Below, one piece after another: positions 27,007-36,450 of a DNA stretch of 64,000 bases. This DNA comes from Streptococcus sp. 29892 (lineage in GTDB: Bacteria > Bacillota > Bacilli > Lactobacillales > Streptococcaceae): the NCBI RefSeq assembly GCF_032594935.1, contig NZ_CP118734.1:896001-960000 (forward strand), written 5' to 3'. Positions within the stretch are counted from its first letter, which is position 1. Every line of letters begins with the position of its first letter. The notes below the pieces were generated by a model that saw only the letters and a list, made by a program, of their open reading frames with translations, was not told where the DNA came from and ran no database searches. The translations under genes were made by a program, and so were the position numbers.

Positions 27007-28266
27007 ATGGACCTATTATATGTTGGATTGACCCATCAAAATACACCGTTTAGTTTGTTGGAGAGGGCACACTTTTCCGACGAGGAAGTGGACCAGGCCT
27101 TACGGGCCCTCAACCAAGAGAAAAGTATTTTTGAAACGGTCATTGTATCGACCTGTAATCGAACAGAGCTGTATCTAGTAGTGGACCAGCTCCATACGGG
27201 ACGCTATTATGCCAAACGATTTTTACTGAACTGGTTTCAGCTGGAAGCGAAAGAAGTAGATCCCTGTCTGATTTTCAAAGAAGCCGATCAGGTCTTGGAA
27301 CACCTACTGAGAGTGTCCATTGGCCTGGAATCGAAGATTTTAGGAGAAACTCAAATTCTAGGTCAGTTGAAACGGGCCTTTGCCAGAGCTCAGACAGTTG
27401 GGACGACTGGAGTTATCTTAAATCAAGTCTTCAAGCAGGTCATGACCTTTGCCAAACGAATGCATGAAGAATACCGCATCAATGCTCGACCGATTTCCAT
27501 AGGCTTAACAGCGGTGCAAATGCTAGAGCAGACGGATTTTGACTATTCTGGAAAAACGGTAGCGGTTATCGGCCTGGGTGAAATCGGCCAACTGGTGACC
27601 AAATACTTGCTGAAAAAACCTTTTGAACAAATCCGCTTGGTCAATCGGACAGTTTCAAAGGCCCAGTATTTTCTACAGGACCAACGTGTGCAGGCTTTTA
27701 GCTGGGACCAGCTAGAAGCAGCGGTTGCGGATGCGGATGTTGTATTCTCGGCTGTAAAAGTAGGTGGCTACATTCTTTTTCCAACCATGCTAAAAGAAAG
27801 TGTTATCGCCTTTGACCTTTGTCTACCTAGGACCGTTCATCCCAGTGAACAGATGACCCTCTATACGATCGAGAATCTCAGCAATCAACTGGAAGTCTAT
27901 CATGAAGAAAGAAGAGAAATTGCCAATCAGATTGTTTTGGAAATAGAGGATGAGTTGGTCAAATACCAAGAGTGGCAAGCGCAGTTGGGAATTGTTCCGC
28001 TTATTCGTGAATTGAGGGAAAAAGCCTTGCAGATTCATGCAACATCTTTAGAAAGTATCAATCGAAAAATACCTGATTTGACCGAAAGGGAACAGAAACA
28101 AATTTCCAAACACATGAAGGGGATTGTCAATCAGTTGATTAGAGAGCCCATTTTACAACTCAAGGAGATGTCTGTCGGGGAAAGGTCTGACTATGATATT
28201 GCCTTGGTCTGTAAACTTTTTGGCTTAAAAGCAGACAGATTAGGAGAAGATTATGACAATAATTAG
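27007..28266 (+). CDS. hemA: Glutamyl-tRNA reductase
   Basis: A 419-residue GluTR with the active-site Cys in VSTCNRTELYLV and the typical LLRVSIGLESKILGETQILGQ region (split here: SIGLESKILGETQ). It makes glutamate-1-semialdehyde. It is the first of five hem genes that feed uroporphyrinogen III into the cobalamin run. It overlaps hemC. Confidence 0.93.
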   Translation: MDLLYVGLTHQNTPFSLLERAHFSDEEVDQALRALNQEKSIFETVIVSTCNRTELYLVVDQLHTGRYYAKRFLLNWFQLEAKEVDPCLIFKEADQVLEHLLRVSIGLESKILGETQILGQLKRAFARAQTVGTTGVILNQVFKQVMTFAKRMHEEYRINARPISIGLTAVQMLEQTDFDYSGKTVAVIGLGEIGQLVTKYLLKKPFEQIRLVNRTVSKAQYFLQDQRVQAFSWDQLEAAVADADVVFSAVKVGGYILFPTMLKESVIAFDLCLPRTVHPSEQMTLYTIENLSNQLEVYHEERREIANQIVLEIEDELVKYQEWQAQLGIVPLIRELREKALQIHATSLESINRKIPDLTEREQKQISKHMKGIVNQLIREPILQLKEMSVGERSDYDIALVCKLFGLKADRLGEDYDNN

Positions 28267-29161
28267 AGTGGGAACTCGGCAAAGTCAGCTAGCACTGACT
28301 CAGACCAATATGGTTGTAGATGCCCTTAAGACCTTACACCCCGATGTTGAGTTTGAACTGGTTCCTTATAAGACGACAGGTGACAAGCTAGTCCACGTCA
28401 GTCTTCAGAAAATCGGTGGAAAAGGTGTTTTTGTTAAAGATATTGAGAAGGCACTGGTGGAAAAAGAGATTGACATTGCAGTCCATAGCTTGAAAGATGT
28501 TCCTGGGCTACTAGCTGAGGGATGTGTCATTGGGGCCAGTCCTGAGCGTGAGGATGTGCGTGACTGTTTAATTTTCAAAGAAGCTGGTATGACCTTGGCT
28601 AGCTTGCCAGCTGGATCAGTAGTAGGAACTAGCAGTCTTCGCCGTCAAGTTCAGCTCGAGGCTGTTCGGCCTGATCTGGTCTACAAGTCCTTGCGTGGAA
28701 ATATCGATAGCCGTATCCAAAAGGTCCGAGACGGCCAGTATGATGCCATTGTCTTAGCAGTTGCGGGAATCAATCGACTTGGCTGGACCAGCCAGGCTGA
28801 CTTGGATATTGAATATTTGGACGAATCCATTTGTCTTCCTGCTATTGCCCAGGCAGCTCTGGGAATCGAATGTCGGGCGGATGACCAGCAAGTATTGGAT
28901 ATCTTATCTGGCATAAACCATCCTGAAACAGCCATCTGTGCAGGCATTGAGCGGGAATTTTTACGAGGAATGGGTGCTGATTGCACCTTCCCAATTGCTG
29001 CCTTGGCCAAGCAGGTTGGAGCTGACTATCAGTTAGAAGTCATGCTGGCAGACCGTGAGAAAAACTGCCACCGCATCAGACTCTCTGGTCCAGACGGTTT
29101 CCAGTTAGCTAAGGAGGCCGTGGAGAAACTCAATCAGCTAGGGGTTGAGCCAGCAAGATGA
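28253..29161 (+). CDS. hemC: Hydroxymethylbilane synthase
   Basis: A 302-residue protein. N-terminal RVGTRQSQLALTQT, VHSLKDVP and the cofactor-binding Cys in GADCTFPIAA are all present. It links four porphobilinogens through a dipyrromethane cofactor. It overlaps hemA (14 bases) and hemD (ATGA). Confidence 0.93.
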   Translation: MTIIRVGTRQSQLALTQTNMVVDALKTLHPDVEFELVPYKTTGDKLVHVSLQKIGGKGVFVKDIEKALVEKEIDIAVHSLKDVPGLLAEGCVIGASPEREDVRDCLIFKEAGMTLASLPAGSVVGTSSLRRQVQLEAVRPDLVYKSLRGNIDSRIQKVRDGQYDAIVLAVAGINRLGWTSQADLDIEYLDESICLPAIAQAALGIECRADDQQVLDILSGINHPETAICAGIEREFLRGMGADCTFPIAALAKQVGADYQLEVMLADREKNCHRIRLSGPDGFQLAKEAVEKLNQLGVEPAR

Positions 29162-29880
29162 CAGCGACGATTGTAGTAACAAGAGATGGGGTTATAGATG
29201 TGGACCTGCAAGCAGCTTTGGAAAATGTTGGCTTCCAGCTAGTAATTGTTCCTCTGATAGCTTTTCAGGCCCATCCCCTACCTCAACAAGTCCAGCAGGA
29301 GTTGGAAAAGGCTGATTGGTTGTTCTGCACCAGTGCGACAGCTTTTGAGTGCTTTCTGCCCTATCTCCCCTCTGCCATACAGATTGCCAGTATTGGCGAG
29401 CAGACCAGTCGTTCCATCAGGGAAGCAGGACGGTCAGTGACTTTTGAGTCCACTAGTCAGTATGGAAAAGATTTTGTAGAGGAGTGGCTGGCCCTTGGCT
29501 TAGAAAGGCAAACGATCTTGCTGCCTCAGAGTCATTTGGCCAATCCTCGCATCGCAGAGCGTTTGAGGCAAGAAGGGCATTCTGTGCTGGCTTGGGAGAT
29601 GTATGACACGGTTGCCCATCAGGCAGGTCAGGCTCAGCTGGCTACTTATCTGAACATAGATAGGGTTATTTGGACCTTTGCTAGTCCATCTGCCTGGCAC
29701 AGTTTTACAGAGGTAGTAAAAAAGCTCCCTGCCAGCCATAAAATAGCAGTCATTGGAAGGACAACAGCTCAGGCAGTGATGGACTCTGGTTATGAGGTAG
29801 ACCTAATGCCAGACAGGCCTTCTATCACTGCCATGCTAGAAACCATAATGGATAAGGAGAAACGATATGGTATTTTTTAG
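29158..29880 (+). CDS. hemD: Uroporphyrinogen-III synthase, free-standing
   Basis: A 240-residue HemD-like protein: TIVVTRDG at the start, [16 protein letters not shown], and [15 protein letters not shown] near the end. Position between hemC and hemB supports the call. The cobA fusion at 19049-20503 carries a second HemD domain, so one of the two seems redundant or specialised. Confidence 0.85.
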   Translation: MTATIVVTRDGVIDVDLQAALENVGFQLVIVPLIAFQAHPLPQQVQQELEKADWLFCTSATAFECFLPYLPSAIQIASIGEQTSRSIREAGRSVTFESTSQYGKDFVEEWLALGLERQTILLPQSHLANPRIAERLRQEGHSVLAWEMYDTVAHQAGQAQLATYLNIDRVIWTFASPSAWHSFTEVVKKLPASHKIAVIGRTTAQAVMDSGYEVDLMPDRPSITAMLETIMDKEKRYGIF

Positions 29881-30841
29881 ACACAGACGTCTGAGAAGGA
29901 CAGAAGGGATTCGCGATTTAGTCAGGGAAACCCAACTACTGACCACAGACTTGATTTATCCTATTTTTGTGAAAGAAGGTCTTGAAGACAAGCAGGAAGT
30001 AGCTTCCATGCCAGGAGTCTATCAATTCCCCTTGCATCAGTTAGTGGATGAAATAGCAGAAGTAGAAAAATTAGGGCTAAAGAGTATCATTCTATTTGGC
30101 ATTCCCAAGGAAAAAGATGAGATTGGTAGCCAGGCCTCTTGTGAAACAGGCATTGTTCAGGAAGCGATTCGCCTAATCAAAGAACACTTCCCTCAGCTTG
30201 TCGTGATCGCAGATACCTGCTTGTGTGAATTTACCAGTCATGGACATTGTGGTTTGTTAAAAGGTCAGGAGGTTGACAATGATACTTCCTTGACACGCTT
30301 GGCAGAAGTTGCTATTAGTCAAGCAAGAGCGGGGGCGGATATCATTGCTCCATCCAACGCCATGGACGGCTATGTTGAGGCTATTCGTCAGGGACTGGAT
30401 CAGGCAGGTTTTGAAGATATTCCCATCATGTCCTATGCCATTAAGTTTGCCTCTAGCTTTTACGGACCGTTTCGCGATGCTGGTGAGAGTGCTCCAAAGT
30501 TCGGCAATCGGAAGACCTACCAAATGGATCCAGCCAATCGTTTAGAAGCATTGAGAGAGGCACTGAGCGATGAGAAAGAAGGTGCTGACTTTCTCATGGT
30601 CAAGCCAGGCCTAGCCTTCTTGGATATTCTGCGGGAGTTACGGCAGGAAACAAAACTTCCCTTAGTTGCCTATAATGTCAGCGGAGAATATGCCATGATT
30701 AAAGCTGCAGCTCAAAATGGCTGGATTGATGAGAAGGCGGTTGTTCTTGAAACCTTGACAGGATTTAAGCGGGCAGGTGCAGACTTGATTATCACCTACT
30801 TTGCCAAAGACGTAGCCTACTATTTGAAAGAGGAAGGATAA
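29867..30841 (+). CDS. hemB: Porphobilinogen synthase (ALA dehydratase)
   Basis: A 324-residue protein. The zinc-binding cysteines are in [14 protein letters not shown]. The two Schiff-base lysines are in [17 protein letters not shown] and [11 protein letters not shown]. It joins two aminolevulinates. It overlaps hemD by 14 bases. Confidence 0.94.
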   Translation: MVFFRHRRLRRTEGIRDLVRETQLLTTDLIYPIFVKEGLEDKQEVASMPGVYQFPLHQLVDEIAEVEKLGLKSIILFGIPKEKDEIGSQASCETGIVQEAIRLIKEHFPQLVVIADTCLCEFTSHGHCGLLKGQEVDNDTSLTRLAEVAISQARAGADIIAPSNAMDGYVEAIRQGLDQAGFEDIPIMSYAIKFASSFYGPFRDAGESAPKFGNRKTYQMDPANRLEALREALSDEKEGADFLMVKPGLAFLDILRELRQETKLPLVAYNVSGEYAMIKAAAQNGWIDEKAVVLETLTGFKRAGADLIITYFAKDVAYYLKEEG

Positions 30842-30842
30842 G

Positions 30843-32132
30843 ATGATGCAGACTCAACAATCTAAGTTCGCATTCGAACAAGCCCAAGCCGTTTTTCCAG
30901 GCGGAGTCAATAGTCCTGTCAGAGCCTTTAAGGCAGTTGAAGGAAATCCAGTATTTATCGACAGGGCCAAGGGTGCCTATCTTTATGATGTGGATGGAAA
31001 TCGCTACATCGACTACGTTCTATCCTGGGGACCAATGATTCTAGGTCATGCAGAAGATAGAGTTATTGAAGCGGTCAAGTCAGCCGTGGAATGCGGCACC
31101 AGTTTTGGAGCACCAAGTCCCTTGGAAACTCGTTTGGGCCAGCACCTGCAGGAACGAATTCCCTATCTGGAACGGATGAGAATGGTCAGTTCGGGAACGG
31201 AAGCTACCATGAGTGCTATTCGCTTGGCACGTGGAGTAACCCGGAGGGATAAAATTGTTAAATTTGTTGGCTGTTACCATGGTCACAGTGATTCCTTCCT
31301 CGTTCAAGCAGGGTCAGGGGTTGCCACCTTTGGCTTGCCAAATTCCCCTGGGGTGACAGAAGCAACTGCTCAAGATACCATTACGTTACCTTATAATGAT
31401 AAGGCCAGCCTTCAGACCTGTTTTGAAGAAATGGGTTCAGACATCGCCTGTGTCATTATCGAAGCAGTGGCGGGAAATATGGGGCTGATTCAGGCGGACC
31501 ATGACTTTATCCATGTTATTCGAGAGCTCACCAGTCAATACGGTGCCTTGTTTATCATCGACGAAGTGATGACAGGTTTTAGGGCTAGTTATACTGGAGC
31601 TACTGGCTTGTACGGTGTGGAGCCAGACTTGTTGTGCTTTGGTAAGGTTGTTGGCGGAGGTTTCCCAATGGCACTCTTTGGAGGTAAGAAGAAGTACATG
31701 GACTATATCGCTCCCATGGGGGCAGTCTATCAGGCAGGTACCTTGTCAGGAAATCCCATCGCTATGACAGCTGGCTATGAAACCTTAGTGTCCTTAACAC
31801 CAGAAATCTTCAAGGATATGGAAGGACGAACCAGTCAGCTTTGCCAAGGCTTGAAAGAGTTAGCTGTCAGGTATCAGATTCCCTTACAGGTTGTACAAGT
31901 TGGCACCATGTTTGGATTTTTCTTTAACGAGCGACCTGTTCGAAATTTTGAAGATTCCAAAGCCAGCGACCAGGAAGTCTTTGCTCGTGTCCATGCAGGC
32001 TTACTCAAACAAGGGATCTACCTAGCACCTTCCCAGTATGAATCAAATTTCATGTCCGCAGCTCATACCAAGGAAGATATTGATCAGACCTTGCAGGCCT
32101 TTGATACTGTTTTTGGAGAAATATATGGGTAA
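30843..32132 (+). CDS. hemL: Glutamate-1-semialdehyde 2,1-aminomutase
   Basis: A 429-residue PLP enzyme with [15 protein letters not shown] near the start, [15 protein letters not shown] and the PLP lysine in [17 protein letters not shown]. It makes 5-aminolevulinate. Two ATG codons in tandem could start it. It overlaps cobU by eight bases. No hemE/hemH-like genes follow, so the block stops at the cobalamin branch point. Confidence 0.94.
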   Translation: MMQTQQSKFAFEQAQAVFPGGVNSPVRAFKAVEGNPVFIDRAKGAYLYDVDGNRYIDYVLSWGPMILGHAEDRVIEAVKSAVECGTSFGAPSPLETRLGQHLQERIPYLERMRMVSSGTEATMSAIRLARGVTRRDKIVKFVGCYHGHSDSFLVQAGSGVATFGLPNSPGVTEATAQDTITLPYNDKASLQTCFEEMGSDIACVIIEAVAGNMGLIQADHDFIHVIRELTSQYGALFIIDEVMTGFRASYTGATGLYGVEPDLLCFGKVVGGGFPMALFGGKKKYMDYIAPMGAVYQAGTLSGNPIAMTAGYETLVSLTPEIFKDMEGRTSQLCQGLKELAVRYQIPLQVVQVGTMFGFFFNERPVRNFEDSKASDQEVFARVHAGLLKQGIYLAPSQYESNFMSAAHTKEDIDQTLQAFDTVFGEIYG

Positions 32133-32709
32133 AATTGTCTTGGTAACTGGAGGAGCTCGAAGTGGCAAATCGCAGTTCACAGAAGAGCAAATCTGGGAGA
32201 AAAATCGTGTTTGTTATATAGCGACAGGAATGAGTTCAGGCACCGACAGTGAATGGCAGGAGCGAGTCCGACTTCACCAAGAACGCCGTCCAGCTGCTTG
32301 GACCACCCATGAACAGTTTGCGAATCTGGGATCCTGGTTGAAAGACCAAACCTACGATTATTACTTGCTGGACTGTGCCACCATGTTGACCACCAATCTC
32401 CTCTTTCAGCTGGTTGAAATCTATTTCCCTGAGAAAATAGCCATGGAGGATACCAACTTCCTAAGCAAGGAAGAACAGGCTTTTATCAGCCAACAAATCC
32501 ATGCTCAATGGCAGGACATCCTACTTGCTCATAGGGCAACAGAGAGTCAGCTCTATATTGTTACCAACGAAATTGGACTGGGCATTGTTCCAGATACCAA
32601 GTTGGGACGGTATTTCCGCGATCTGCTTGGACAGGTAAATCAGTTTTTAGCGAAGGAGGCGAGTGAGGTTTATCTGGTGATTTGTGGCCTTGCTCAACGC
32701 TTAAAATGA
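32125..32709 (+). CDS. cobU: Adenosylcobinamide kinase/guanylyltransferase
   Basis: About 194 residues, beginning [18 protein letters not shown], which is the CobU P-loop. The His that becomes guanylylated lies in VRLHQERRP. It activates adenosylcobinamide to its GDP derivative. The ATG at 32125 overlaps hemL; a longer frame upstream is inside hemL and not credible. Confidence 0.92.
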   Translation: MGKIVLVTGGARSGKSQFTEEQIWEKNRVCYIATGMSSGTDSEWQERVRLHQERRPAAWTTHEQFANLGSWLKDQTYDYYLLDCATMLTTNLLFQLVEIYFPEKIAMEDTNFLSKEEQAFISQQIHAQWQDILLAHRATESQLYIVTNEIGLGIVPDTKLGRYFRDLLGQVNQFLAKEASEVYLVICGLAQRLK

Positions 32710-33428
32710 TAGATGCACTGATTATTTACACACAATTTTTTAGTCGGATTCCCATCAACAAGGAAGTGGACATTGCCCATATCCAGAAAGGAGTTCCCTA
32801 CCTGACCCTATTTGGCCTCTTGCTAGGGAGTATTACAGGACTGTTTTATTTTCTAGCTCAGCTAGTTTTACCAGGGATAGTCGCGTGGTGCCTCAGTTTT
32901 CTCTTTGATGTCTTACTGACAGGTGGGTTTCACTTAGATGGCTTGGCAGATACTGCAGATGGACTTTTTTCCTCGCGAAAAAAGGAGAGAATGCTGGAAA
33001 TCATGAAGGATAGTCGTATCGGTAGCAATGGTGTCCTGGCCTTGATTCTTTACTATGCTCTGATGCTGGTGGCCTATCCTTATCTTCCTGAGCCGACCTG
33101 GTTTATAGTGGCAGCCTTGGCGATGATTGGGAAGGTTGGACTAGCTCTGCAACTTTACCACATGCGCTATGCACGGGCTGAAGGTGGTACGGGCAATTTT
33201 TTCTCAGGCACGACAAGTGGTCAAATTTTCCTTTCTCAGCTCTTGCCACTAGCCAGCTTGGTTTATGTCTTTAGTTATAAAGGTTTGCTTGCCTACGGCC
33301 TTGTCTTGCTCGGTTCACAGGTCTATCGGCGGTTTGTCTACCAAAAAATTGACGGCCACACGGGTGATACTTTAGGAGCCTTTGTAGAAGTGGCTCAACT
33401 CCTATTTATTATTGGGTTAATCATATGA
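32706..33428 (+). CDS. cobS: Cobalamin (5'-phosphate) synthase
   Basis: About 240 residues with multiple membrane helices and the signature GGFHLDGLADTADGLFS, followed by MKDSRIGSNG. It joins adenosylcobinamide-GDP and alpha-ribazole (phosphate). The start overlaps the cobU stop as ATGA and the end overlaps cobC the same way. Confidence 0.93.
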   Translation: MIDALIIYTQFFSRIPINKEVDIAHIQKGVPYLTLFGLLLGSITGLFYFLAQLVLPGIVAWCLSFLFDVLLTGGFHLDGLADTADGLFSSRKKERMLEIMKDSRIGSNGVLALILYYALMLVAYPYLPEPTWFIVAALAMIGKVGLALQLYHMRYARAEGGTGNFFSGTTSGQIFLSQLLPLASLVYVFSYKGLLAYGLVLLGSQVYRRFVYQKIDGHTGDTLGAFVEVAQLLFIIGLII

Positions 33429-34030
33429 AAATCTACCTTATGCGTCACGGTGAAACCGATTTAAACAAGAAAAGATGTTTTTACGGAAACTTGGATGTTT
33501 CTATCAATCAAAGAGGCAGGGAGCAGGCTCTGGTTTTACATACTTTAATGCAAGATATTCCTGTTGACAAGGTCTATGTCAGCTCTTTAAGACGCAGTCA
33601 GGAAACAGCTCAACTTGTCTTTCCAGTTAGTATTCCAATTCCATTAAAAAACCTAGATGAAAAAGGTTTCGGATTGTGGGAAGGCTTGACTGCTGACCAG
33701 ATTCAAGAACAATTTCCGCTGGAATGGGAGGCCTGGTTAGCTGAACCATTTACCTACAGACCACCAGAAGCGGAAGCTTTTGGGGAATTTCAAGACCGTG
33801 TTTGGAATGAAGTTGACAGATTGGTCAATGAACACCCAGGGCACTCACTGGCTCTTGTTGCTCACTTAGGTGTTTTAAGGCTGATTTACCAACGTTTAGT
33901 AGATCCATCGGCACTATTTTGGGATATTGATTTCCCACAAGGAACCGTGACTGTTGTTGAAAAAAAAGAAACATATTTTACTGCATATCTTTTAGGAAAA
34001 GAGGTTGTAGATGGTAAAAACAATTCATGA
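33425..34030 (+). CDS. cobC: Alpha-ribazole/cobalamin 5'-phosphate phosphatase
   Basis: A 201-residue histidine phosphatase with RHGETDLN (catalytic His near residue 8) and a second His in LVAHLGVLRL. In this place, after cobU and cobS, CobC is the natural call. It removes the last phosphate of the nucleotide loop. Confidence 0.88.
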   Translation: MKIYLMRHGETDLNKKRCFYGNLDVSINQRGREQALVLHTLMQDIPVDKVYVSSLRRSQETAQLVFPVSIPIPLKNLDEKGFGLWEGLTADQIQEQFPLEWEAWLAEPFTYRPPEAEAFGEFQDRVWNEVDRLVNEHPGHSLALVAHLGVLRLIYQRLVDPSALFWDIDFPQGTVTVVEKKETYFTAYLLGKEVVDGKNNS

Positions 34031-35114
34031 TGCCGTACAAATTACGGATTACATTCACACTAGAAATCGAGTGGTGCTGGCTCCCATGACCTTGAGTGTT
34101 TGTCAACCGGGAGGCTATGTGTCACAAGATGATATTGATTTTTATGCTCGTCGTGCTGGCCAAGTAGGTATGGTCATTACAGGTAGTGCCTATGTCCATG
34201 CACAAGGTCAGGCGTTCAGGGATAGCTTTAGCGTCGCGGAAGATGATAAGATTGAAGGTTTGTCCCGCTTGGCTCACGCCATCAAGGAAAAAGGAGCTTT
34301 GGCAATCTTACAAATCTATCATGGTGGCCGCATGGTTCCTCCAGTCCTGATTGAAGGAAAACCCGTAGCCCCTAGTGCCATTATTGGTTCTCATGGCAAT
34401 GTAGTGGAGCCACGTTCCCTGAAGCATTTGGAAGTAGATGAGATCTTACAAGCCTTCCTTGATGCAACTAGGAGGGCCATAAAAGCAGGTTTCGATGGGG
34501 TAGAGTTACATGGAGCTAACACCTATTTAATCCAGCAATTCCTTTCTCCCCATTCCAATCGACGGCAAGATAAGTGGGGAGGCAGTCTGAATAACCGTAT
34601 GCGGTTTGCCAAGACCTTAGTTAAGCAGGTGAAAAAACTAGTCAAAGAAGAGGCAGATAGACCATTTTTGGTTGGTTATCGTTTCTCCCCAGAAGAGATT
34701 GAAGATCCAGGGATTGAATTATGGGATAGTTTACAGCTGATAGAGCAGCTAATTGCAATGGGGGTAGATTATCTTCATCTCTCCTTAAGTCATGTTTTCC
34801 GACCTTCCCTGCGGAATCCTGAAGCACCAGAGCCGATCATTCACTCAGTCATTAAAAAAATCAATGGACGGGTTCCTTTGATTGCAGTTGGTGGGGTTCA
34901 GACTAGTCAAGATGTGGAAGAAATTCTCGCAGAAGATATCCCACTCTTCTCTGTTGGTAAGGCCATGTTACTAGATCCCGACTGGCCAATCAAGGTTTCT
35001 CAAGGACGGGAGTATGACATCATTACCCGCTATCGAGATGAACTGCAAGAAGAGCTGAAACTTCCAACAGCATTTGTCAATTCCTTACGGGATTATTTGG
35101 AAGGCAACCAATGA
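34011..35114 (+). CDS. NADH-dependent flavin oxidoreductase (Old Yellow Enzyme family)
   Basis: A 367-residue TIM-barrel flavoprotein with ELHGANTYLIQQFLSPHSNR and WGGSLNNRMRF, typical of the OYE-like NADH:flavin oxidoreductases. It lacks the iron-sulfur and C-terminal domains of dienoyl-CoA reductases. It overlaps cobC by 20 bases and so belongs to the cobalamin run. No OYE has an accepted step in the pathway; a role in reducing corrinoid cobalt or making free reduced flavin is only a guess. Confidence 0.8.
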   Translation: MVKTIHDAVQITDYIHTRNRVVLAPMTLSVCQPGGYVSQDDIDFYARRAGQVGMVITGSAYVHAQGQAFRDSFSVAEDDKIEGLSRLAHAIKEKGALAILQIYHGGRMVPPVLIEGKPVAPSAIIGSHGNVVEPRSLKHLEVDEILQAFLDATRRAIKAGFDGVELHGANTYLIQQFLSPHSNRRQDKWGGSLNNRMRFAKTLVKQVKKLVKEEADRPFLVGYRFSPEEIEDPGIELWDSLQLIEQLIAMGVDYLHLSLSHVFRPSLRNPEAPEPIIHSVIKKINGRVPLIAVGGVQTSQDVEEILAEDIPLFSVGKAMLLDPDWPIKVSQGREYDIITRYRDELQEELKLPTAFVNSLRDYLEGNQ

Positions 35115-35168
35115 CTATTTAGAATTGGTCATCTTTTGTCTTAGAAAACTATCATAAAGGAGTAAAAG

Positions 35169-35750
35169 GTGAAAAAAACATTTGAAACACGCAAGCTATA
35201 TTTCGGATTCCCAGTATTCTTTCTGGGATATAAAGATGATGTTCATGGATACAATATAACAACCTCAAGTTCTGCTTATTCTTTGGGCAGTATGATGGTT
35301 ATTGGCATGAGGACAAAGGGAAATGCAGTAACTGAAATCAGTAAACATGGTCACTTTACTGTCAATATTCCTAGAGAAGAGTTGATTGAGGAAGTGGAAC
35401 TTGCTGGTTTTAATAGCCGAAAAGATAAATTTTCCTTGACTGGTTTGACTTACACAGTTGGTGAAACAGTCGATGCTCCTTTAGTAAATGAGTGCCCAAT
35501 TTCTATTGAGTGCGAAGTTGTTGAACTTGTGGAATGTGGTAAGTTGACCAACATTATTGGAAAAGTGACGCGCAGAGTAGTAGAAGAAGACTTGCTTGAT
35601 GAAAATGGTGATTTTAAGGGCCATGAATTTTCGCCGATCAGCTATATCGGTGATGGTTCAGGTCGGGACTATCGTTTCTATAATGAAAAATCCTTACGAA
35701 TGGGGACTCTGATCAAAAAACGAAGAGAAGCAGAAGCAAAGTCGGATTAG
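35169..35750 (+). CDS. Flavin reductase-like FMN-binding protein
   Basis: A 193-residue protein of the flavoredoxin/flavin-reductase split-barrel family: PVFFLGYKDD, NITTSSSAYSLG, GHFTVNIP and CPISIECEVVELVE. It starts at GTG behind AAAGGAG. As the last gene after the OYE homologue it might supply electrons to reduce cob(II)alamin before adenosylation, which is an inference from position alone. A two-way terminator follows at 35761. Confidence 0.75.
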   Translation: MKKTFETRKLYFGFPVFFLGYKDDVHGYNITTSSSAYSLGSMMVIGMRTKGNAVTEISKHGHFTVNIPREELIEEVELAGFNSRKDKFSLTGLTYTVGETVDAPLVNECPISIECEVVELVECGKLTNIIGKVTRRVVEEDLLDENGDFKGHEFSPISYIGDGSGRDYRFYNEKSLRMGTLIKKRREAEAKSD

Positions 35751-35754
35751 AACA

Positions 35755-35788
35755 AGAAAAAACCACCTTTGAAAAATCAAGGGTGGTT
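35755..35788. terminator. Bidirectional terminator between the cob run and the minus-strand RNA
   Basis: AACCACCTTTGA (35761-35772) pairs with TCAAGGGTGGTT (35777-35788). On the minus strand it ends in a run of T (plus-strand A, 35756-35762), so it mainly ends the riboswitch RNA. On the plus strand the tail is weaker (TTTGTAGTTT). Confidence 0.75.
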
Positions 35789-35832
35789 TGTAGTTTATGT
35801 TAAGAAAGCATTTATACATCTTTGTATAGTCT

Positions 35833-35889
35833 GTTAAGCATCATTGATTAACTGTGGCTTTCCCGATTATCGGCCCTGCTCCGTTGCAG
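35833..35889 (-). promoter_or_regulatory. Dual ANTAR hairpins inside the riboswitch RNA
   Basis: On the minus strand the first hairpin is CTGC-AACGGA-GCAG (35889-35876), fitting GCAANGRRGC. The second is GTTAATC-AATGAT-GCTTAAC (35852-35833), with one mismatch in the stem. Both loops have A1 and G4. About 23 bases lie between them. They mimic the mRNA leaders and could bind the ANTAR regulator. Confidence 0.72.
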
Positions 35890-35974
35890 TAAGGTAGTTT
35901 TTCTACCTTTAGAAAATGAAAGGTACTTCACGTAGAGCCAATAATGGAAAATACCGCAGTAGATGCGCTATCCA

Positions 35975-36115
35975 AACTGACATCACACCTTACATCGAGG
36001 CGTGAGATCTACTAAAATTTGAAACCAAAGACCTGACTTAAAGCAAAGCTTATCACAGTGGCGGGACCGCGTTGGATTTGCACCAAACTTCCATGTTTTC
36101 AAAAGTACTAAAATC
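35975..36115 (-). promoter_or_regulatory. Cobalamin riboswitch aptamer
   Basis: Read on the minus strand: GGAAGTTTGGTGCAAATCC, then GCGGTCCCGCCACTG with the B12 box GCCACTG at 36062-36056, then AAGTCAGGTCT, and near the 3' end GATGTAAGGTGTGA, matching the GTAAGGTG element of adenosylcobalamin aptamers. Edges are approximate. Confidence 0.88.
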
Positions 36116-36131
36116 AATTCCTAGCATCATC

Positions 36132-36160
36132 ATTATAACTTATCTTCGCTAGTTTGACAA
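36132..36160 (-). promoter_or_regulatory. Promoter of the riboswitch RNA
   Basis: On the minus strand, -35 TTGTCA (36160-36155), a 17-base spacer and -10 TATAAT (36137-36132). Transcription should begin near 36125. Confidence 0.75.
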
Positions 36161-36410
36161 CTAATTTGTATCAAAATGATGGAAATTGAGAAGCTCTCTC
36201 CATCCATAACTCGCTTTGCTATAGGAGAGCATTTTGTCGTTCATCAAGGCAGATTTTGATGGAAATATAAAAAAGAAGATGAATGCTGGGTAGCTTGAAA
36301 ACTAGTCATAGATAGAAGTACTGAACGAGGGGCACAGGTTCATAGGTAGTCATTTAGGTAAGGGTGCAAGGGCAAAAAAGTTAATAAAAATATCAAGAAA
36401 AATCATTATT
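36161..36410. other. Intergenic stretch between divergent promoters, no gene recognised
   Basis: No convincing coding frame on either strand and no repeat that I recognise. It separates the minus-strand riboswitch RNA promoter from the plus-strand alcohol dehydrogenase promoter and may be the remains of older sequence. Confidence 0.4.
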
Positions 36411-36414
36411 TCTG

Positions 36415-36443
36415 TTGATATGTTAATGGCTTTATGTTATAAT
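36415..36443 (+). promoter_or_regulatory. Promoter of the alcohol dehydrogenase gene
   Basis: TTGATA (36415-36420), a 17-base spacer and TATAAT (36438-36443). The leader begins near 36450. Confidence 0.78.
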
Positions 36444-36450
36444 TTTTTCG

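Larger units (their letters stand above)
35755..36125 (-). ncRNA. Cobalamin-riboswitch small RNA, EutX/Rli55-like
   Basis: A transcript of about 370 bases is framed by a good minus-strand promoter (36160-36132) and the terminator at 35755-35788. It contains a cobalamin aptamer in its 5' half and two ANTAR-type hairpins (35889-35876 and 35852-35833) in its 3' half, with no reading frame of note. In Enterococcus and Listeria such RNAs hold EutV when B12 is absent and release it when adenosylcobalamin binds. It runs opposite to all neighbours. I see no T-rich early terminator between aptamer and hairpins. Instead two exclusive stems (35891-35909 and 35904-35925) share bases next to the first ANTAR hairpin. 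Confidence 0.8.

Noticed and set aside
35755..36125. B12 riboswitch as a cis-regulator of a plus-strand gene
   Set aside because: The aptamer motifs read only on the minus strand, pointing away from the dehydrogenase gene and ending at a terminator before any coding sequence.
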